Assembly (NCBI RefSeq): GCF_900105185.1
Contig: NZ_FNTJ01000003.1
Span: 248,001-312,000 of the forward strand
DNA from: Pseudomonas saponiphila
Lineage (GTDB): Bacteria; Pseudomonadota; Gammaproteobacteria; Pseudomonadales; Pseudomonadaceae
DNA length: 64,000 bases
Direction of reading: 5' to 3'
Position numbers and translations under genes: made by a program. The stretch's first letter is position 1. Each line of letters opens with the position of its first letter. The notes below the pieces were generated by a model that was given only the letters and a program-made list of their open reading frames with translations, made no database searches and had not been told where the DNA came from. Positions 16,266 through 25,249 of the stretch are shown in pieces.

Positions 16266-17021
16266 CTACTTGACGCTGCGCTTGCCCAGCATGAAGTCAG
16301 GAACGGTCACCCCGTCAAAGGCATCCGTCATCAGCAAGGGGAAGTCATCCACTTCAGAGCGCAGCTTTTGCCCCCAACTGTTCAGCCCCGATATTTGGGA
16401 CTGAGTGAGCAACCACCGACTATGGAGTGCCGATTGAATCCCCCGCAGGAAATCTTGACGGCCTTCCCTGGTGTGATCGAGGGCAACGGATATCCAGTAT
16501 TGGACAGCCACGCAGCGACGGACGTTGGCATCCGAGAAGATCGAGTTATCCCGATCCGCATTCCGCATGAGTCCGCTGATCCTCTGGAGCAAGTGCTCAG
16601 GGAGTTTCCCGTCACGTTCGAGCACCTCAAACGCTTCCTTGAGCACAGCGGAGGCGTGAAGCTTGAAGTCGGGCATCATCTCGCATCGCAGGCGAACGTA
16701 GGTCTCGACTTTGTTGAGCGGAGGCAGGGGAGGTGTTGAAGGTTTTTCGTTGCCGACGTTCGGCACCGAACTCGCCGGAGGTACAGCAGCCTTCGACTTG
16801 ACCTTCTTCGATTTGACGACAACGCAGAGGGCGATGCGGGAGATGTCCAGAATCCGCTCTTCAGCTTCGCCAACATGCTCCTTGGCGCAGGCCGGGCCGG
16901 AGAAATGCTCTTGCCCGGAACTGTCAGCAACGATGATGCCCTTACCCCGGCGCAGCTCACGGCCACAGAAGGTGCAGCGAGCGCCAGGGGGAAGGTGATC
17001 GATTCTCAGGTATTGCCACAT
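16266..17021 (-). CDS. Zn-ribbon-containing hypothetical protein, 251 aa
   Basis: The N terminus carries a treble-clef-like Cys cluster, CTFCGRELRRGKGIIV followed about 14 residues later by GPACAKEHVG. A Pro/Ser/Lys linker (about residues 70-100) leads to a helical C-terminal domain. It is cytoplasmic. The gene ends 77 nt upstream of the parB start and directly follows 17053-17517. A homopolymer run of C at about 17029-17038 makes the spacing just upstream of its start prone to slippage or sequencing error. Family not recognised. Confidence 0.72.
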   Translation of the reverse strand: MWQYLRIDHLPPGARCTFCGRELRRGKGIIVADSSGQEHFSGPACAKEHVGEAEERILDISRIALCVVVKSKKVKSKAAVPPASSVPNVGNEKPSTPPLPPLNKVETYVRLRCEMMPDFKLHASAVLKEAFEVLERDGKLPEHLLQRISGLMRNADRDNSIFSDANVRRCVAVQYWISVALDHTREGRQDFLRGIQSALHSRWLLTQSQISGLNSWGQKLRSEVDDFPLLMTDAFDGVTVPDFMLGKRSVK

Positions 17022-17052
17022 TCAATCACCCCCCCCCGGCCATTGGCAGGAA

Positions 17053-17517
17053 CTAGCGCAGCGTCAAGAGCACGGTGTACTTCGTGTCAATCACGATAAA
17101 TTTGGTGCGGTTTTTCTTGAGCACCACGGTATCACTGAAGTCAGTGGTCTCCAGGTCAGGCGTATGGTTCGTCCCGCAAGATAGGGCCTCACCCGGCACC
17201 AGGCCCTTGAGATTGGTCACCATGCCGACGATCTCCAGTGGAGCTTCATTTTTCTCGGCCGCCTCAATGGGGCGAAGAGTCAGAAGTAGCCCAGTGCGGA
17301 ACACGCCGTCGCGGCAAATGTCCTTCTTGGTGGCTGGATCTCGAAATGCCGCGGTGTAGCTGTTGTCGCTACGCAGGTCGACATGTTCGCGGCTGTCGCT
17401 CAGGGCGAAGGTAAACTTTTGCGGCGCGTGGTTGCCCTCAATCACAGATACGTCGATGGTTGCAGCATTCGCCATCAGTGCAAATGCACTCAAGCAAAGG
17501 CCAAAAATTACTCGCAT
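17053..17517 (-). CDS. Predicted periplasmic protein, 154 aa
   Basis: ATG 17517 (MRVIFGLCLSAFALMANA) gives a clean Sec signal peptide with an ANA cleavage site near residue 18; the frame is open to 17523 but GAGGTG fits this ATG. The mature part is beta-rich with cysteines in KKDICRDGVFRTG and ALSCGTNH that could form a disulfide. It lies in a run of envelope-protein genes (17053-18887). Family not recognised. Confidence 0.75.
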   Translation of the reverse strand: MRVIFGLCLSAFALMANAATIDVSVIEGNHAPQKFTFALSDSREHVDLRSDNSYTAAFRDPATKKDICRDGVFRTGLLLTLRPIEAAEKNEAPLEIVGMVTNLKGLVPGEALSCGTNHTPDLETTDFSDTVVLKKNRTKFIVIDTKYTVLLTLR

Positions 17518-17524
17518 ACACACC

Positions 17525-17863
17525 TCAGGCCATTTGGGTAAACGTGGTTGTTATTAGCTTCCAGGCAAACTTGTCGTGAAAACGCTCGTGTAGCGCCTGG
17601 ATGTCTTGCGCCGGTGCTATCTGATCGCTGAGGACGTATGCCTCAGATGTCATGTCGATGGGAACCTCTGCGAGCGCATAGCCATCCCGGAGGACTTGAT
17701 AGACGAACTCAGGCTTTGAACTTGGATACCTGGGGTCAGCACCAGCAAAAAGCGACTCATAGAAGCCAACGATGTAGCCCGCAAGCTCTTGAGTTGTTTC
17801 TTGCGACAGGGGGCAACTCAAAGCTGCCCCAGCCGTTCGCTCGCAGAGGATCTGGATGGTCAT
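17525..17863 (-). CDS. Hypothetical 112-aa protein
   Basis: A soluble, acidic, helical protein, ELAGYIVGFYESLFAGADPR and IQALHERFHDKFAWKLIT being the clearest helices. Its ATG overlaps the stop of the upstream lipoprotein gene (ATGA at 17860-17863), indicating coupled translation. No signal peptide. Family not recognised. Confidence 0.7.
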   Translation of the reverse strand: MTIQILCERTAGAALSCPLSQETTQELAGYIVGFYESLFAGADPRYPSSKPEFVYQVLRDGYALAEVPIDMTSEAYVLSDQIAPAQDIQALHERFHDKFAWKLITTTFTQMA

Positions 17864-18483
17864 TTCGGAGTGACAGAAACCCGAACTTTGATGTCCGAGT
17901 TGCGGCCAAACACGTAGGTCTTTTCTTCGCCACGCTCAGCCTCAAAGAGGACATTCAGGCGATCAAGATCGAGGGCAGGAGCACCGCCATCGGTCTCGGT
18001 CGACTTCTGCATGCGATCAATGCCGAGGCAGAGGCTGAACTCGTTGGAGTCGACTTCAGGCTTGGCTGCACGGATGAAGTAGCCTTCCGGGTAAGTGAAC
18101 AAGTCACCCTGTTCAACAGCTCCGTTGACCTCGGAGTTCACCACGAGGCCCTTATCGACCTGATAGTCCTTGAGCGAAACGAGGTTGCCATTGCCGGAGC
18201 TGACCAGCAGCGGCAGTTCACGTTCGACGCCATTTGCATCAGGGGCAACGACCTTGAGCTTCAGCGTCATCCCCAGCATCGGCGGAAGACCATGCTTGAA
18301 AACCTGCTCAGCTTCACGCCACTTCTTCGGGCACTTGTCACTGTCGCCGTAGGACAGGTCGTGAACGAAGACAGTGCCCGAGTGGACTTGCGACTCATAG
18401 CTGTACGAGTCAACGACAGGCTTCTGGGCACAGCCGGTTGTTACGAGAACAGCCAGGGCGATAGGGGAGAGCATTTTCCGCAT
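17860..18483 (-). CDS. Predicted lipoprotein, 207 aa
   Basis: ATG 18483 gives MRKMLSPIALAVLVTTGC, a lipoprotein signal with lipobox VTTGC; CAGGAA is well placed upstream. The mature part is beta-rich with a Q/E-rich centre and a closing ERGEEKTYVFGRNSDIKVRVSV. It is probably in one unit with the gene above (18531-18887) and the gene below (17525-17863). Not recognised. Confidence 0.78.
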   Translation of the reverse strand: MRKMLSPIALAVLVTTGCAQKPVVDSYSYESQVHSGTVFVHDLSYGDSDKCPKKWREAEQVFKHGLPPMLGMTLKLKVVAPDANGVERELPLLVSSGNGNLVSLKDYQVDKGLVVNSEVNGAVEQGDLFTYPEGYFIRAAKPEVDSNEFSLCLGIDRMQKSTETDGGAPALDLDRLNVLFEAERGEEKTYVFGRNSDIKVRVSVTPK

Positions 18484-18530
18484 GATTTGGATATTCCTGG
18501 GTGATTGTGATTGGATGGAGAGTAGGTGGA

Positions 18531-18887
18531 TCACGGCAGCTGGCTCTGGCTATGAGCAGACAGGTAACTGCTCGCCATGCTTGAAGTTAGAGGCCCGCAT
18601 TCAGTGGCGAAGTTATTGGTAGGCATGTTGCCGACTGACACCATGGGGCGCTCTGGAGAGGTAAGAACGCACCAACGGGTATTTTCGTGGGGGAAGCATC
18701 CCAACAGCGGGCTTACACCAGGAGCACTCAACGCAGCGGCATCAACGAAGACCACATCTGCTTGAACGCTTTGCTCGGGATGACTTCCTGGCTGAAGGAT
18801 CACAACAGCCTCACATAGCCCCTCCAGGGCCATGTAGGCGGAGAATGCCGCTTCAGGGCATGTGTAGATTAGAGCCGCAACTGTCAT
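18531..18887 (-). CDS. Hypothetical 118-aa protein
   Basis: Start ATG 18887 after GGGGGGTCT, 21 nt below the -10 of a class B promoter-like element. The sequence has alternating strands and helices (ALIYTCPEAAFSAYMALEGL, VVFVDAAALSAPG, RWCVLTSPERPMV), reminiscent of a small response-regulator-like or Rossmann unit, but the phospho-acceptor pattern is not clear. Family not recognised. Confidence 0.65.
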   Translation of the reverse strand: MTVAALIYTCPEAAFSAYMALEGLCEAVVILQPGSHPEQSVQADVVFVDAAALSAPGVSPLLGCFPHENTRWCVLTSPERPMVSVGNMPTNNFATECGPLTSSMASSYLSAHSQSQLP

Positions 18888-18908
18888 AGACCCCCCATAG
18901 ATTTCCCG

Positions 18909-18956
18909 ATTCTAACGAGCACGGGGGCCACGGCCAGCCAAATGACATGCGTGAAA
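18909..18956 (-). promoter_or_regulatory. Class B promoter-like element
   Basis: TTTC, 11 nt, TTGGCT (18936-18941), 21 nt, TAGAAT (18909-18914); the -10 ends 21 nt before ATG 18887. Confidence 0.6.
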
Positions 18957-19025
18957 CACGGGTGATCTTCGAAACCCCGCCTTCGTTTGACATCGACCCT
19001 CTTCAGGGAATGATGTGCACACGAC

Positions 19026-19310
19026 ATGAGGTGGTTCGTGGACGAACAAGCGATTAGACACTGGACAGATACGGAAGCGATCCCAATCGTCGAAGACGAA
19101 AACAAGTGGGCGCGGATATCCGGTCTGTCAAAAGCCATGAAGCAGAGGGCATGGCACGAGATCAATGCCAACTGCCCCCCTTTAGCCGACCTCTTGCGTG
19201 ACCCGGAAATCCAAGATGTCGTTCGGATGTTCGACGCAGAGATCTATGTGGATTCGGCCTACGTGCCAAGCCTGCCAGCGGAAAGGCTAAAGGGGCGCGA
19301 TCGCTCCTAA
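19026..19310 (+). CDS. Hypothetical 94-aa protein
   Basis: Plus-strand gene divergent from 18887 and convergent with the IS-split gene whose stop is at 19307, overlapping it by 4 nt. The product is soluble and acidic (RHWTDTEAIPIVEDENKWARI, LADLLRDPEIQDVVRMFDAE). The antisense frame 18884-19171 is a poorer candidate because it lacks a ribosome-binding site. Not recognised. Confidence 0.55.
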   Translation: MRWFVDEQAIRHWTDTEAIPIVEDENKWARISGLSKAMKQRAWHEINANCPPLADLLRDPEIQDVVRMFDAEIYVDSAYVPSLPAERLKGRDRS

Positions 19311-19403
19311 AACGGCCTTGCCAGGCGATCCTTCAGCTCGGCAAAAATCCTCGCCTTTGCAGCTGCGGGCAATACCTCACATGACTCAGAAGCCGGTTCT
19401 CCC
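19307..19403 (-). pseudogene. 3' part of IS-split small gene
   Basis: Continues the frame of 22045-22293 once IS copy 2 and one 7-bp target duplication (TTCTCCC on the plus strand) are removed. The restored protein ends ..KARIFAELKDRLARPF with a TAG at 19307-19309; total length about 112 aa with exact frame closure. Confidence 0.8.
19362..19384 (+). repeat. Outlying oriV-type iteron
   Basis: GCGGGCAATACCTCACAT matches the G-type iterons at 22821-23510 at all but one or two positions. It lies inside the coding sequence of the split small gene. Before IS copy 2 inserted it would have been about 800 bp from the first iteron of the main array. Confidence 0.6.
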
Positions 19404-19628
19404 TGCGGATTTCGGAGCACCGTGACCGGCCGTTTCGGTTGATCGTGACCGGTCATTTCGCTAACGCGTGACCGCTCATTTCGGTAGCAACGTGACCGAT
19501 TTTCCGCCTGTTCCGAAACAGGTGGTCACGGCTTACCGAAATCGCCGGTCACGACTTAGCGAAAGCCTTCCCCTTCGTTGCGCATGACCTGATGCGCCGC
19601 CATCCTCGACCGATTTCGGGAGAGGAAG

Positions 19629-21314
19629 ATGGCGGCGCCGCGAGTAGCCATGCGAAACATCAAAGAATGTCTGCGCCTCAAGTTTGAGGCCGGCTTGTCC
19701 CACGAGAAGATTGCCCGTGCCTTGCAGCTGTCCAAGGGCGTGGTTAGCAAGTACATCGCGGCGGCGCGGGTGGCCGGGCTGGACTGGCCGGCGCTGGTGG
19801 CCATGGACGAGGCCGCGCTGGCGGCCGCCTTGTTTGCACCGACGTCGACGAACAAGCCGCGCGGTGAGCGAGTGCTGCCCGATGTGCTGAGCATCCACCG
19901 CGAGTTGCGACGCAAGGGCGTGACCTTGCAGCTGCTGTGGGAGGAATATCTCGCCGCGCATGCGGGCCAGCCGACCTACCGCTACACCCAGTTCGTCGAG
20001 CACTACCGGCGCTACGCCCAGACGCTCAAACGTTCGATGCGTCAGCTGCACCGTGCGGGCGAGAAGCTATTCATCGACTATGCCGGGCCGACGCTGCCGG
20101 TGGTCGACCCGGCCACCGGCGAAGTGCGCCGGGCGCACATCTTCGTCGCCGCCCTGGGCGCCTCGAATTACACCTATGCCTGCGCGACGCCAGGCGAAAC
20201 CCAGGTGGACTGGCTGACCTCGCTGGGCCAGGCTCTGACCTACTTTGGCGGCGTGCCGGAAATGGTTGTGCCGGACAATCCGCGCGCCCTGGTCGCCCAG
20301 CCGGATCGCTACGAGCCGGGCCTGAACCGGGCCACGCTGGAGTGCGCGCGTCATTACCAGACGGTGATCCTGCCGGCACGGCCACGCAAGCCTCAGGACA
20401 AGGCCAAGGCCGAGGTGGCGGTGCAGGTGGTCGAGCGCTGGATCATGGCGCGGCTGCGCCATCGGCAGTTCTTCAGCCTGCATGCGCTTAACCAGGCCAT
20501 CGCCGAGCTGCTGGAGGATCTGAATCGGCGCCCGTTCAAGCGGCTCGATGGCTGCCGGCGCGACTGGTTCGAGCGCCTGGATCGCCCGGCCTTGCGAGCG
20601 CTGCCGGTGCATCCCTACGAGGTCGCCACCTTCAAGCGCTGCAAGGTCAGCATCGACTACCACATCGAGGTCAATGGCAGCTTCTACAGCGTGCCCTCCG
20701 CCCTGGCCCGGCAGAACGTGGACGTGCGACTGACGGCACACACCCTGGAAGTGCTGCATGGCAACCGGCGGGTGGCCAGCCACCTGCTGCTGGGGCGACG
20801 CGGCGCTTACAGTACCCAGCGCGAGCACATGCCCGCGGCGCACCAGGCGCATCGCGAATGGACGCCACAACGCCTGCTCGACTGGGGCGCGCGGATCGGC
20901 CCCTACACGCGCCAACTGATCGATCACCAACTGACCCACAAGCCGCACCCGGAGATGGGCTACCGCGCCTGCCTCGGCCTGCTCTCGCTGGCCCGGCGCT
21001 ATGGCAATGCACGCCTGGAAGCCGCTGCCGAACGTGCCGTACACCTGCGCGCCTTCACCGGGCGCAGCGTGCGCAACCTGCTCCAGCAAGGCCTGGATCA
21101 ACAGCCGCTGCCCCAGCGTGCCGCCGAAACGACCTTACCCGGCGACCACGAGAACGTCCGTGGCGCCGACTACTACCAACCCCCGCAACAGGAGCTGTTC
21201 GATGATGCCGCAACACACCCTGAATCAACTGCACCAGCTACGCCTGGACGGCATGGCCCGCGCCCTGGAAGAGCAATGGACGCTGCCGGCCAGCCACAGC
21301 CTGAGCTTCGATGA
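19629..21314 (+). CDS. istA: IstA-like DDE transposase, copy 2
   Basis: Identical predicted 561-aa product to the copy at 765-2450, here on the plus strand. No frame damage is visible. Confidence 0.95.
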   Translation: MAAPRVAMRNIKECLRLKFEAGLSHEKIARALQLSKGVVSKYIAAARVAGLDWPALVAMDEAALAAALFAPTSTNKPRGERVLPDVLSIHRELRRKGVTLQLLWEEYLAAHAGQPTYRYTQFVEHYRRYAQTLKRSMRQLHRAGEKLFIDYAGPTLPVVDPATGEVRRAHIFVAALGASNYTYACATPGETQVDWLTSLGQALTYFGGVPEMVVPDNPRALVAQPDRYEPGLNRATLECARHYQTVILPARPRKPQDKAKAEVAVQVVERWIMARLRHRQFFSLHALNQAIAELLEDLNRRPFKRLDGCRRDWFERLDRPALRALPVHPYEVATFKRCKVSIDYHIEVNGSFYSVPSALARQNVDVRLTAHTLEVLHGNRRVASHLLLGRRGAYSTQREHMPAAHQAHREWTPQRLLDWGARIGPYTRQLIDHQLTHKPHPEMGYRACLGLLSLARRYGNARLEAAAERAVHLRAFTGRSVRNLLQQGLDQQPLPQRAAETTLPGDHENVRGADYYQPPQQELFDDAATHPESTAPATPGRHGPRPGRAMDAAGQPQPELR

Positions 21315-21951
21315 ACGCCTCGGCCTACTGCTCGACCGCGAACTGGCCTGGCGTGACAACCAGCGCCTGGTACGGCTGCGCAAGAAGGCCAAGCTCAAGT
21401 ACGCCAACGCCTGCCTGGAAGATCTCGACCGCCGCACCGGACGCGCCCTGGACGAGCGTCTGATCGCCACCCTGGCCAGTGGCGACTGGATCCGCCAGCA
21501 GCACAACCTGCTGCTGACCGGCCCGACCGGTGCCGGCAAAACCTGGCTGGCCTGCGCCCTGGGCAACCAGGCCTGCCGCCAGGGCTATAGCACCCTGTAC
21601 CTGCGCACCCCGCGCCTGCTGGAACAACTGCGCATCGCTCATGGCGACGGCAGCTTCGGCCGTACCCTGCAACAGCTGGCAAAGGTCGACGTCCTGGTGC
21701 TGGACGACTGGGCGCTAGCCCCGCTGGAGGAAGGAGCCCGGCATGACCTGCTGGAGGTGATCGACGACCGCGCTGGCAGCCGCTCCACCATCCTGACGAG
21801 CCAACTGCCCATCGAGCACTGGCACGGCTGGATCAACGACCCGACCCTGGCCGATGCCATCCTCGACCGCCTGGTGCACAACGCCTACCGACTGACGATG
21901 AAAGGCGAGTCGCTGCGCCGAAAAAAAGCCGAGGAACAAGCCGCATCGTGA
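21202..21951 (+). CDS. istB: IstB-like transposition ATPase, copy 2
   Basis: Identical predicted 249-aa product to the copy at 128-877, with start ATG 21202 and stop 8 nt before the plus-strand palindromic CGATGCGATT region of the IS. Confidence 0.94.
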   Translation: MMPQHTLNQLHQLRLDGMARALEEQWTLPASHSLSFDERLGLLLDRELAWRDNQRLVRLRKKAKLKYANACLEDLDRRTGRALDERLIATLASGDWIRQQHNLLLTGPTGAGKTWLACALGNQACRQGYSTLYLRTPRLLEQLRIAHGDGSFGRTLQQLAKVDVLVLDDWALAPLEEGARHDLLEVIDDRAGSRSTILTSQLPIEHWHGWINDPTLADAILDRLVHNAYRLTMKGESLRRKKAEEQAAS

Positions 21952-22044
21952 CCGATGCGATTACAATCCAGAACCCGCGCAACCGGGGTGGAAGCACCGG
22001 TCACGTATTAGCGAAACGCTCGGTCACGTTCACCGAAATCCGCA

Positions 22045-22293
22045 TTCTCCCAGCGGGGAAGCATCGAGCTCCATTTGTGTCGGTGCTGGTGAATCGCCTT
22101 CCAGATTGACCGATGCTCTATCAAGCCCAGCTTTGCCGCAGAGCAAAGCAATGCACTTGTTGAGTTCAGCTCGTCGCTCAGGAGATGCCCTCCCATACTC
22201 ATGGGAGAGGTTGTCGATCGTGAGAAGGATTTCTTCGCGATCCGGCTTTTCCGTTGACAGCCAGGTCTTAGTTTCCGACAGCAGCGACATCAC
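22045..22293 (-). pseudogene. 5' part of IS-split small gene, paralogue of its upstream neighbour
   Basis: Starts at ATG 22293, overlapping the upstream gene by 26 nt. LLSETKTWLSTEKPDREEIL and LLTIDNLSHEYGR match LLERAQTWVRDSKPDAEEVL and LLAHNNLAKRV of the protein at 22268-22675, so the two arose by tandem duplication. IS copy 2 replaces the end with IS sequence (..GECGFR). The restored 112-aa protein is all-helical. Confidence 0.8.
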
Positions 22294-22675
22294 GGACTCC
22301 CAGCATCGACTTCAGCTTGTCGAATGCATTTCGCTTTTCGTCACCGGTGAGCATTGTCGAGCCGGCCTGATCGTCGTATGCGACCAATGGCGCTGCGTCG
22401 AAAGCAGCAACAGCCAGTGCGGCCGGTTCAGCGAGTTCTGGCTCTACGCTCATCAGCAGCATCATGTCCCCATCAGCCTCGATGAAGGTTTCCGCCAAGA
22501 ACTCAAGAACAGCGTGCGATTCCTCATGCTGTACAGCTCCGCGAAGAACACGTTTGGCTAGGTTGTTGTGAGCGAGCAAAACCTCTTCAGCGTCTGGCTT
22601 CGAGTCACGCACCCAGGTTTGAGCCCGTTCGAGCAGTTGATCCACTGTCAGTCCCCCTTCAAGAAGCAAATTCAT
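22268..22675 (-). CDS. Hypothetical helical protein, 135 aa
   Basis: ATG 22675 (MNLLLEGGLTVDQLLERAQT) is chosen because a class A-like element ends 32 nt upstream; the open frame to 22906 would begin inside the iteron array. TWVRDSKPDAEEVLLAHNNL is the segment shared with the downstream paralogue. The C-terminal half is acidic (LAETFIEADGDMMLLMSVE). It lies beside oriV, so a replication-linked role is possible but unproven. Confidence 0.65.
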   Translation of the reverse strand: MNLLLEGGLTVDQLLERAQTWVRDSKPDAEEVLLAHNNLAKRVLRGAVQHEESHAVLEFLAETFIEADGDMMLLMSVEPELAEPAALAVAAFDAAPLVAYDDQAGSTMLTGDEKRNAFDKLKSMLGVRDVAAVGN

Positions 22676-22707
22676 CAACCAAGCAATACCAGCCTGGACG
22701 GTTGATA

Positions 22708-22737
22708 TCGAAACAGTGTCAGGCCCGTGCCAACAGA
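22708..22737 (-). promoter_or_regulatory. Class A promoter-like element near oriV
   Basis: CTGTTGGCACG, 12 nt, TTTCGA, ending 32 nt before ATG 22675. The -10 block resembles the TTTCAC variant at 32543. Confidence 0.55.
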
Positions 22738-22820
22738 TACCGCTAGGAAAAACTAAGGAAGAAGGAAGAGCAAAGGAAGCCGGGCTAAGTGTCTGAAAGC
22801 AAAGTGAAAAAGACACTCTT

Positions 22821-23510
22821 TTGCGGTCATTACCTCCATAGAATAACGGGCTAGTCCTTCCATGGGCGCAGGCAGTGGTCCGCAATAGGTGGCCCATAAC
22901 GGGCAATACCTTCCATCGCCATCAGGAATGACGGCGATTACCTCCCATGAGGTTTGTGAAAAGCGATGATCTCCTTCCATGAAACTGCTCCAGTCAGCAC
23001 CGGTGATCGAGCCCCATCTGTGGATAACCGACGATAGCGGGCATTACCTCTATAGGAATGCGGTGAAAACCTTCCATCGAGAGAGCTGGGCCAGGGGACG
23101 TACACGAAACCGGGAGCCTTCGGCATTACCAGCGAAGGCTCACCAATTGCGATCAAAACCTTCCATGAAATGGCGTCGTCTCCGTGGAATTGCGGGCAAT
23201 ACCTCGCATGAAGATGTCTGCACAGATCCAGTTCCCAGCCTCTAAATTGCGGTCAAAACCTTCCATAAGGTGAGGGGAGTCCGGCCAATTGCGGGCGAAA
23301 CCTCACATAACCACTGTGAGGCTATCTACCACCCAAAGCCGTAATTGCGGTCAAAACCTTCCATGAGGGTGCCGAGGATTACGGCCAATTGCGGGCAAAA
23401 CCTCCCATTGCGTGGTCTGTCCTGATCCACTGCCCTGTGCGTAATTGCGGTCAAAACCTTCTATGGGGAGGCAGTGTTGTCAGCACATTGCGGACGAAAC
23501 CTCACATGAA
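22821..23510 (+). repeat. Iteron array, candidate oriV
   Basis: About 15 units over 690 bp with core GCGG(T/G)CAAAACCT(T/C)CCAT, all in one orientation. From 23145 on the units are strict and alternate between a T-type (GCGGTCAAAACCTTCCAT: 23145, 23244, 23343, 23443) and a G-type (GCGGGCAAAACCTCCCAT and variants: 23188, 23287, 23387, 23485), with centres about 43 and 56 bp apart, a period of about 99 bp per pair. Units between 22821 and 23080 are more degenerate. A consensus DnaA box lies inside. The stretch 23511-23651 holds no gene or further repeat that I can see. Confidence 0.88.
23019..23027 (-). promoter_or_regulatory. DnaA box within the iteron array
   Basis: TGTGGATAA, the reverse complement of the consensus TTATCCACA, in the gap between two degenerate iterons. 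This supports a DnaA-assisted iteron origin. Confidence 0.65.
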
Positions 23511-23651
23511 CTTGAGGCCTTATCGCATGGGCGGGCAAGCGAAGACGGCCAGCCGGCTGGCGTTCGGTGAGTTGGCTGTTGGGGGTGGCGGCGAGAGAGG
23601 GGCGAGATTGCCTCGCCCCAGGGATAGGAGAATGCTCAGGGGAGCTTTGAG

Positions 23652-24890
23652 TCAGGAGGTGATGGCTGCGCGAGGCCCGCTGCTGCGGCTGAGAGAGCTG
23701 CCCTTGGTCAGCACTGCGCGCTGCTTCTTGGCATCCCCGGCCTTTGCCTGATGGTGCCCTTTGATGATCACGCTGACGAATTCATTCGTCGGCCACACCT
23801 TGTAGCGTGCATCGACAATCCGCTTCGACTTGGGTGCCTGAATGGTTTCTTTCTCATAGGAGGTAAGAGCCCCATTGTCGATCAGCTCTTGAAGGGCCTT
23901 TTCCATGAACCTGGTGTTGTCATTCATGCGGGGCTGTAGGCCTCGACTGGTCGCAGACATGATCTCGACCAGACCAAGCGTGTACGGGTGATCGGGCGAA
24001 GCATTGAGCCAGTTGAAGCTGAGGTACTTATGGAGGTAGCGCGCAAGCGAGGAAGAGACCGCCATCGACGTGTCATATGAGTACATGCGGAAGCTGTTGG
24101 TCCGAATACCACCGACGATTAGAGGGTGGAGTTGAGCAATACACACGTCATTGCCGTCCACAACTTTGCGCTTATGCGCAAAAGACAGGTGGGGGAGGTA
24201 CGTTGAGGATTCCTCAATTACACCCCCGTCAACTTGATACTTAATGGCCAGGTGGGCCTTGTTGAGAATTTCGAGGGCTTCTTTAATCTCGTTGCACGAA
24301 TACGTATGGCCATTCCTGGCCAGCTCCTGCATTAGGTCACGGATCGTGAACCTAACTCTTAGCTGGCTGCCATCAACGAAGCCGTTGCCGATAACGGAAA
24401 ACTTTCGAAGAGCATCCTCAACGAGTTCCTCGCGCATTCCTGGATACATCAAAACCGTTTCAGTGCGCGTGCGCGTCGATATCGGAATGATTTCCTGGGC
24501 TTCCTCAAGAGGCTGTCCATGAGAATCGTCCTTGATCCTAATGCGCTTCTGGATCGCCGCGGCGGTCATCTGTACGTGGAATAGGTTCCCTTTGATGCTC
24601 CCTGTGAACTCAGTGCATAGACCATCGCCAAAGTCGGTACGCTTCTTCCAACCATAGAATCTTGGAAGGAGATCATAGATGGCAACCAAGTTCCCGTAGC
24701 CGGCCAGTACCGACTCGCTCAATAGGTAGTTTTCAAACATCTCCGTGAGCGGGAGCTTTACTTGGTCAGGCGCCTTATTGCGCGGCGCAGCAACTGGAGA
24801 TTTTGTTACACGGCGCTGTTGAGCACCACTATTGAAGTCAGTATCTTCAGCCAGCGATGGAAATCCCATTTGCATATCTGAACTACTCAT
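23652..24890 (-). CDS. repA: Plasmid replication initiator (RepA-like, winged helix)
   Basis: A 412-aa protein. After a disordered 60-residue N terminus come two helical/beta modules like the tandem winged helices of iteron-binding initiators: RVRFTIRDLMQELARNGHTY with CNEIKEALEILNKAHLAIKY, and SLARYLHKYLSFNWLNASP with MEKALQELIDNGALTSYEKE. A basic C-terminal tail follows. Iterons begin about 140 bp downstream of its stop. The call rests on this context and the winged-helix pattern; no close family name is claimed. The start ATG 24890 lies 20 nt from the divergent mvaT-like gene. Confidence 0.75.
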   Translation of the reverse strand: MSSSDMQMGFPSLAEDTDFNSGAQQRRVTKSPVAAPRNKAPDQVKLPLTEMFENYLLSESVLAGYGNLVAIYDLLPRFYGWKKRTDFGDGLCTEFTGSIKGNLFHVQMTAAAIQKRIRIKDDSHGQPLEEAQEIIPISTRTRTETVLMYPGMREELVEDALRKFSVIGNGFVDGSQLRVRFTIRDLMQELARNGHTYSCNEIKEALEILNKAHLAIKYQVDGGVIEESSTYLPHLSFAHKRKVVDGNDVCIAQLHPLIVGGIRTNSFRMYSYDTSMAVSSSLARYLHKYLSFNWLNASPDHPYTLGLVEIMSATSRGLQPRMNDNTRFMEKALQELIDNGALTSYEKETIQAPKSKRIVDARYKVWPTNEFVSVIIKGHHQAKAGDAKKQRAVLTKGSSLSRSSGPRAAITS

Positions 24891-24910
24891 AGTCGCTACT
24901 GGAGTTAATC

Positions 24911-25249
24911 ATGTCCCTACTGCATGAATTGCAGCTAATCGATGAACAGATCAGTGAGTTGAATTCGAAGCGAGAGAAGCTGATGTCTTCTGAAAGCTTC
25001 AAAAAAGAAGCGGAGTTCCACGCCAAGTTGACCGGGCTGATGGGTGAATACGGGCGGTCCCTTAAGGACATCATCAAAATCTTCGGCACCGAAGAGAAGC
25101 AGGCACCGGCTCGCCGCGTGCGCGCTGAAAAAACATTCAAGAACCCGCACACCGGCGAGGTTGTGACCGTTAAGAGCATCAATAACGGCCAGATCAAAGA
25201 ATGGAAGGCGAAGTGGGGCCAGGAAGCGGTCATGAGTTGGTTGCAATAG
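24911..25249 (+). CDS. MvaT/MvaU-family H-NS-like xenogeneic silencer
   Basis: 112 aa. The N-terminal coiled coil (LLHELQLIDEQISELNSKRE) and LTGLMGEYGRSLKDII match the MvaT dimerisation region. The C-terminal KTFKNPHTGEVVTVKS and [17 protein letters not shown] match the MvaT AT-pincer/DNA-binding domain. MvaT proteins occur in Pseudomonas and relatives and silence AT-rich foreign DNA; plasmid copies (for example Pmr of pCAR1) dampen fitness cost. TGGAG precedes the ATG. Its 3' end overlaps the convergent gene 25230-25658 by 20 nt. Confidence 0.93.
   Translation: MSLLHELQLIDEQISELNSKREKLMSSESFKKEAEFHAKLTGLMGEYGRSLKDIIKIFGTEEKQAPARRVRAEKTFKNPHTGEVVTVKSINNGQIKEWKAKWGQEAVMSWLQ

Larger units (their letters stand above)
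19404..22044 (+). mobile_element. IS21-family insertion sequence, copy 2
   Basis: Same 2641-bp element as at 35-2675 but inverted, with the same 12-bp terminal repeats. The flanking repeat is 7 bp (TTCTCCC at 19397-19403 and 22045-22051). It forms a 16.7-kb inverted-repeat pair with copy 1 around the clamp/sigma and PRTRC genes, so homologous recombination could invert that block. It interrupts a small gene next to oriV. Confidence 0.97.

Noticed and set aside
14362..16404. A 680-aa open frame on the plus strand
   Set aside because: It is antisense to parB, whose product, start, ribosome-binding site and promoter are clear; the plus frame has the His/Leu/Arg-rich composition of a shadow.
17029..17038. 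Poly-C tract as a phase-variation switch
   Set aside because: It lies just upstream of the start of 16266-17021 without changing a frame; nothing else supports switching.
22753..23245. Small open frames in the iteron region
   Set aside because: Their apparent proteins are translations of repeats; no ribosome-binding sites.
22821..23510. CRISPR array
   Set aside because: Repeats are short and degenerate, spacers are irregular and no cas genes are near; a DnaA box and an initiator gene point to oriV.
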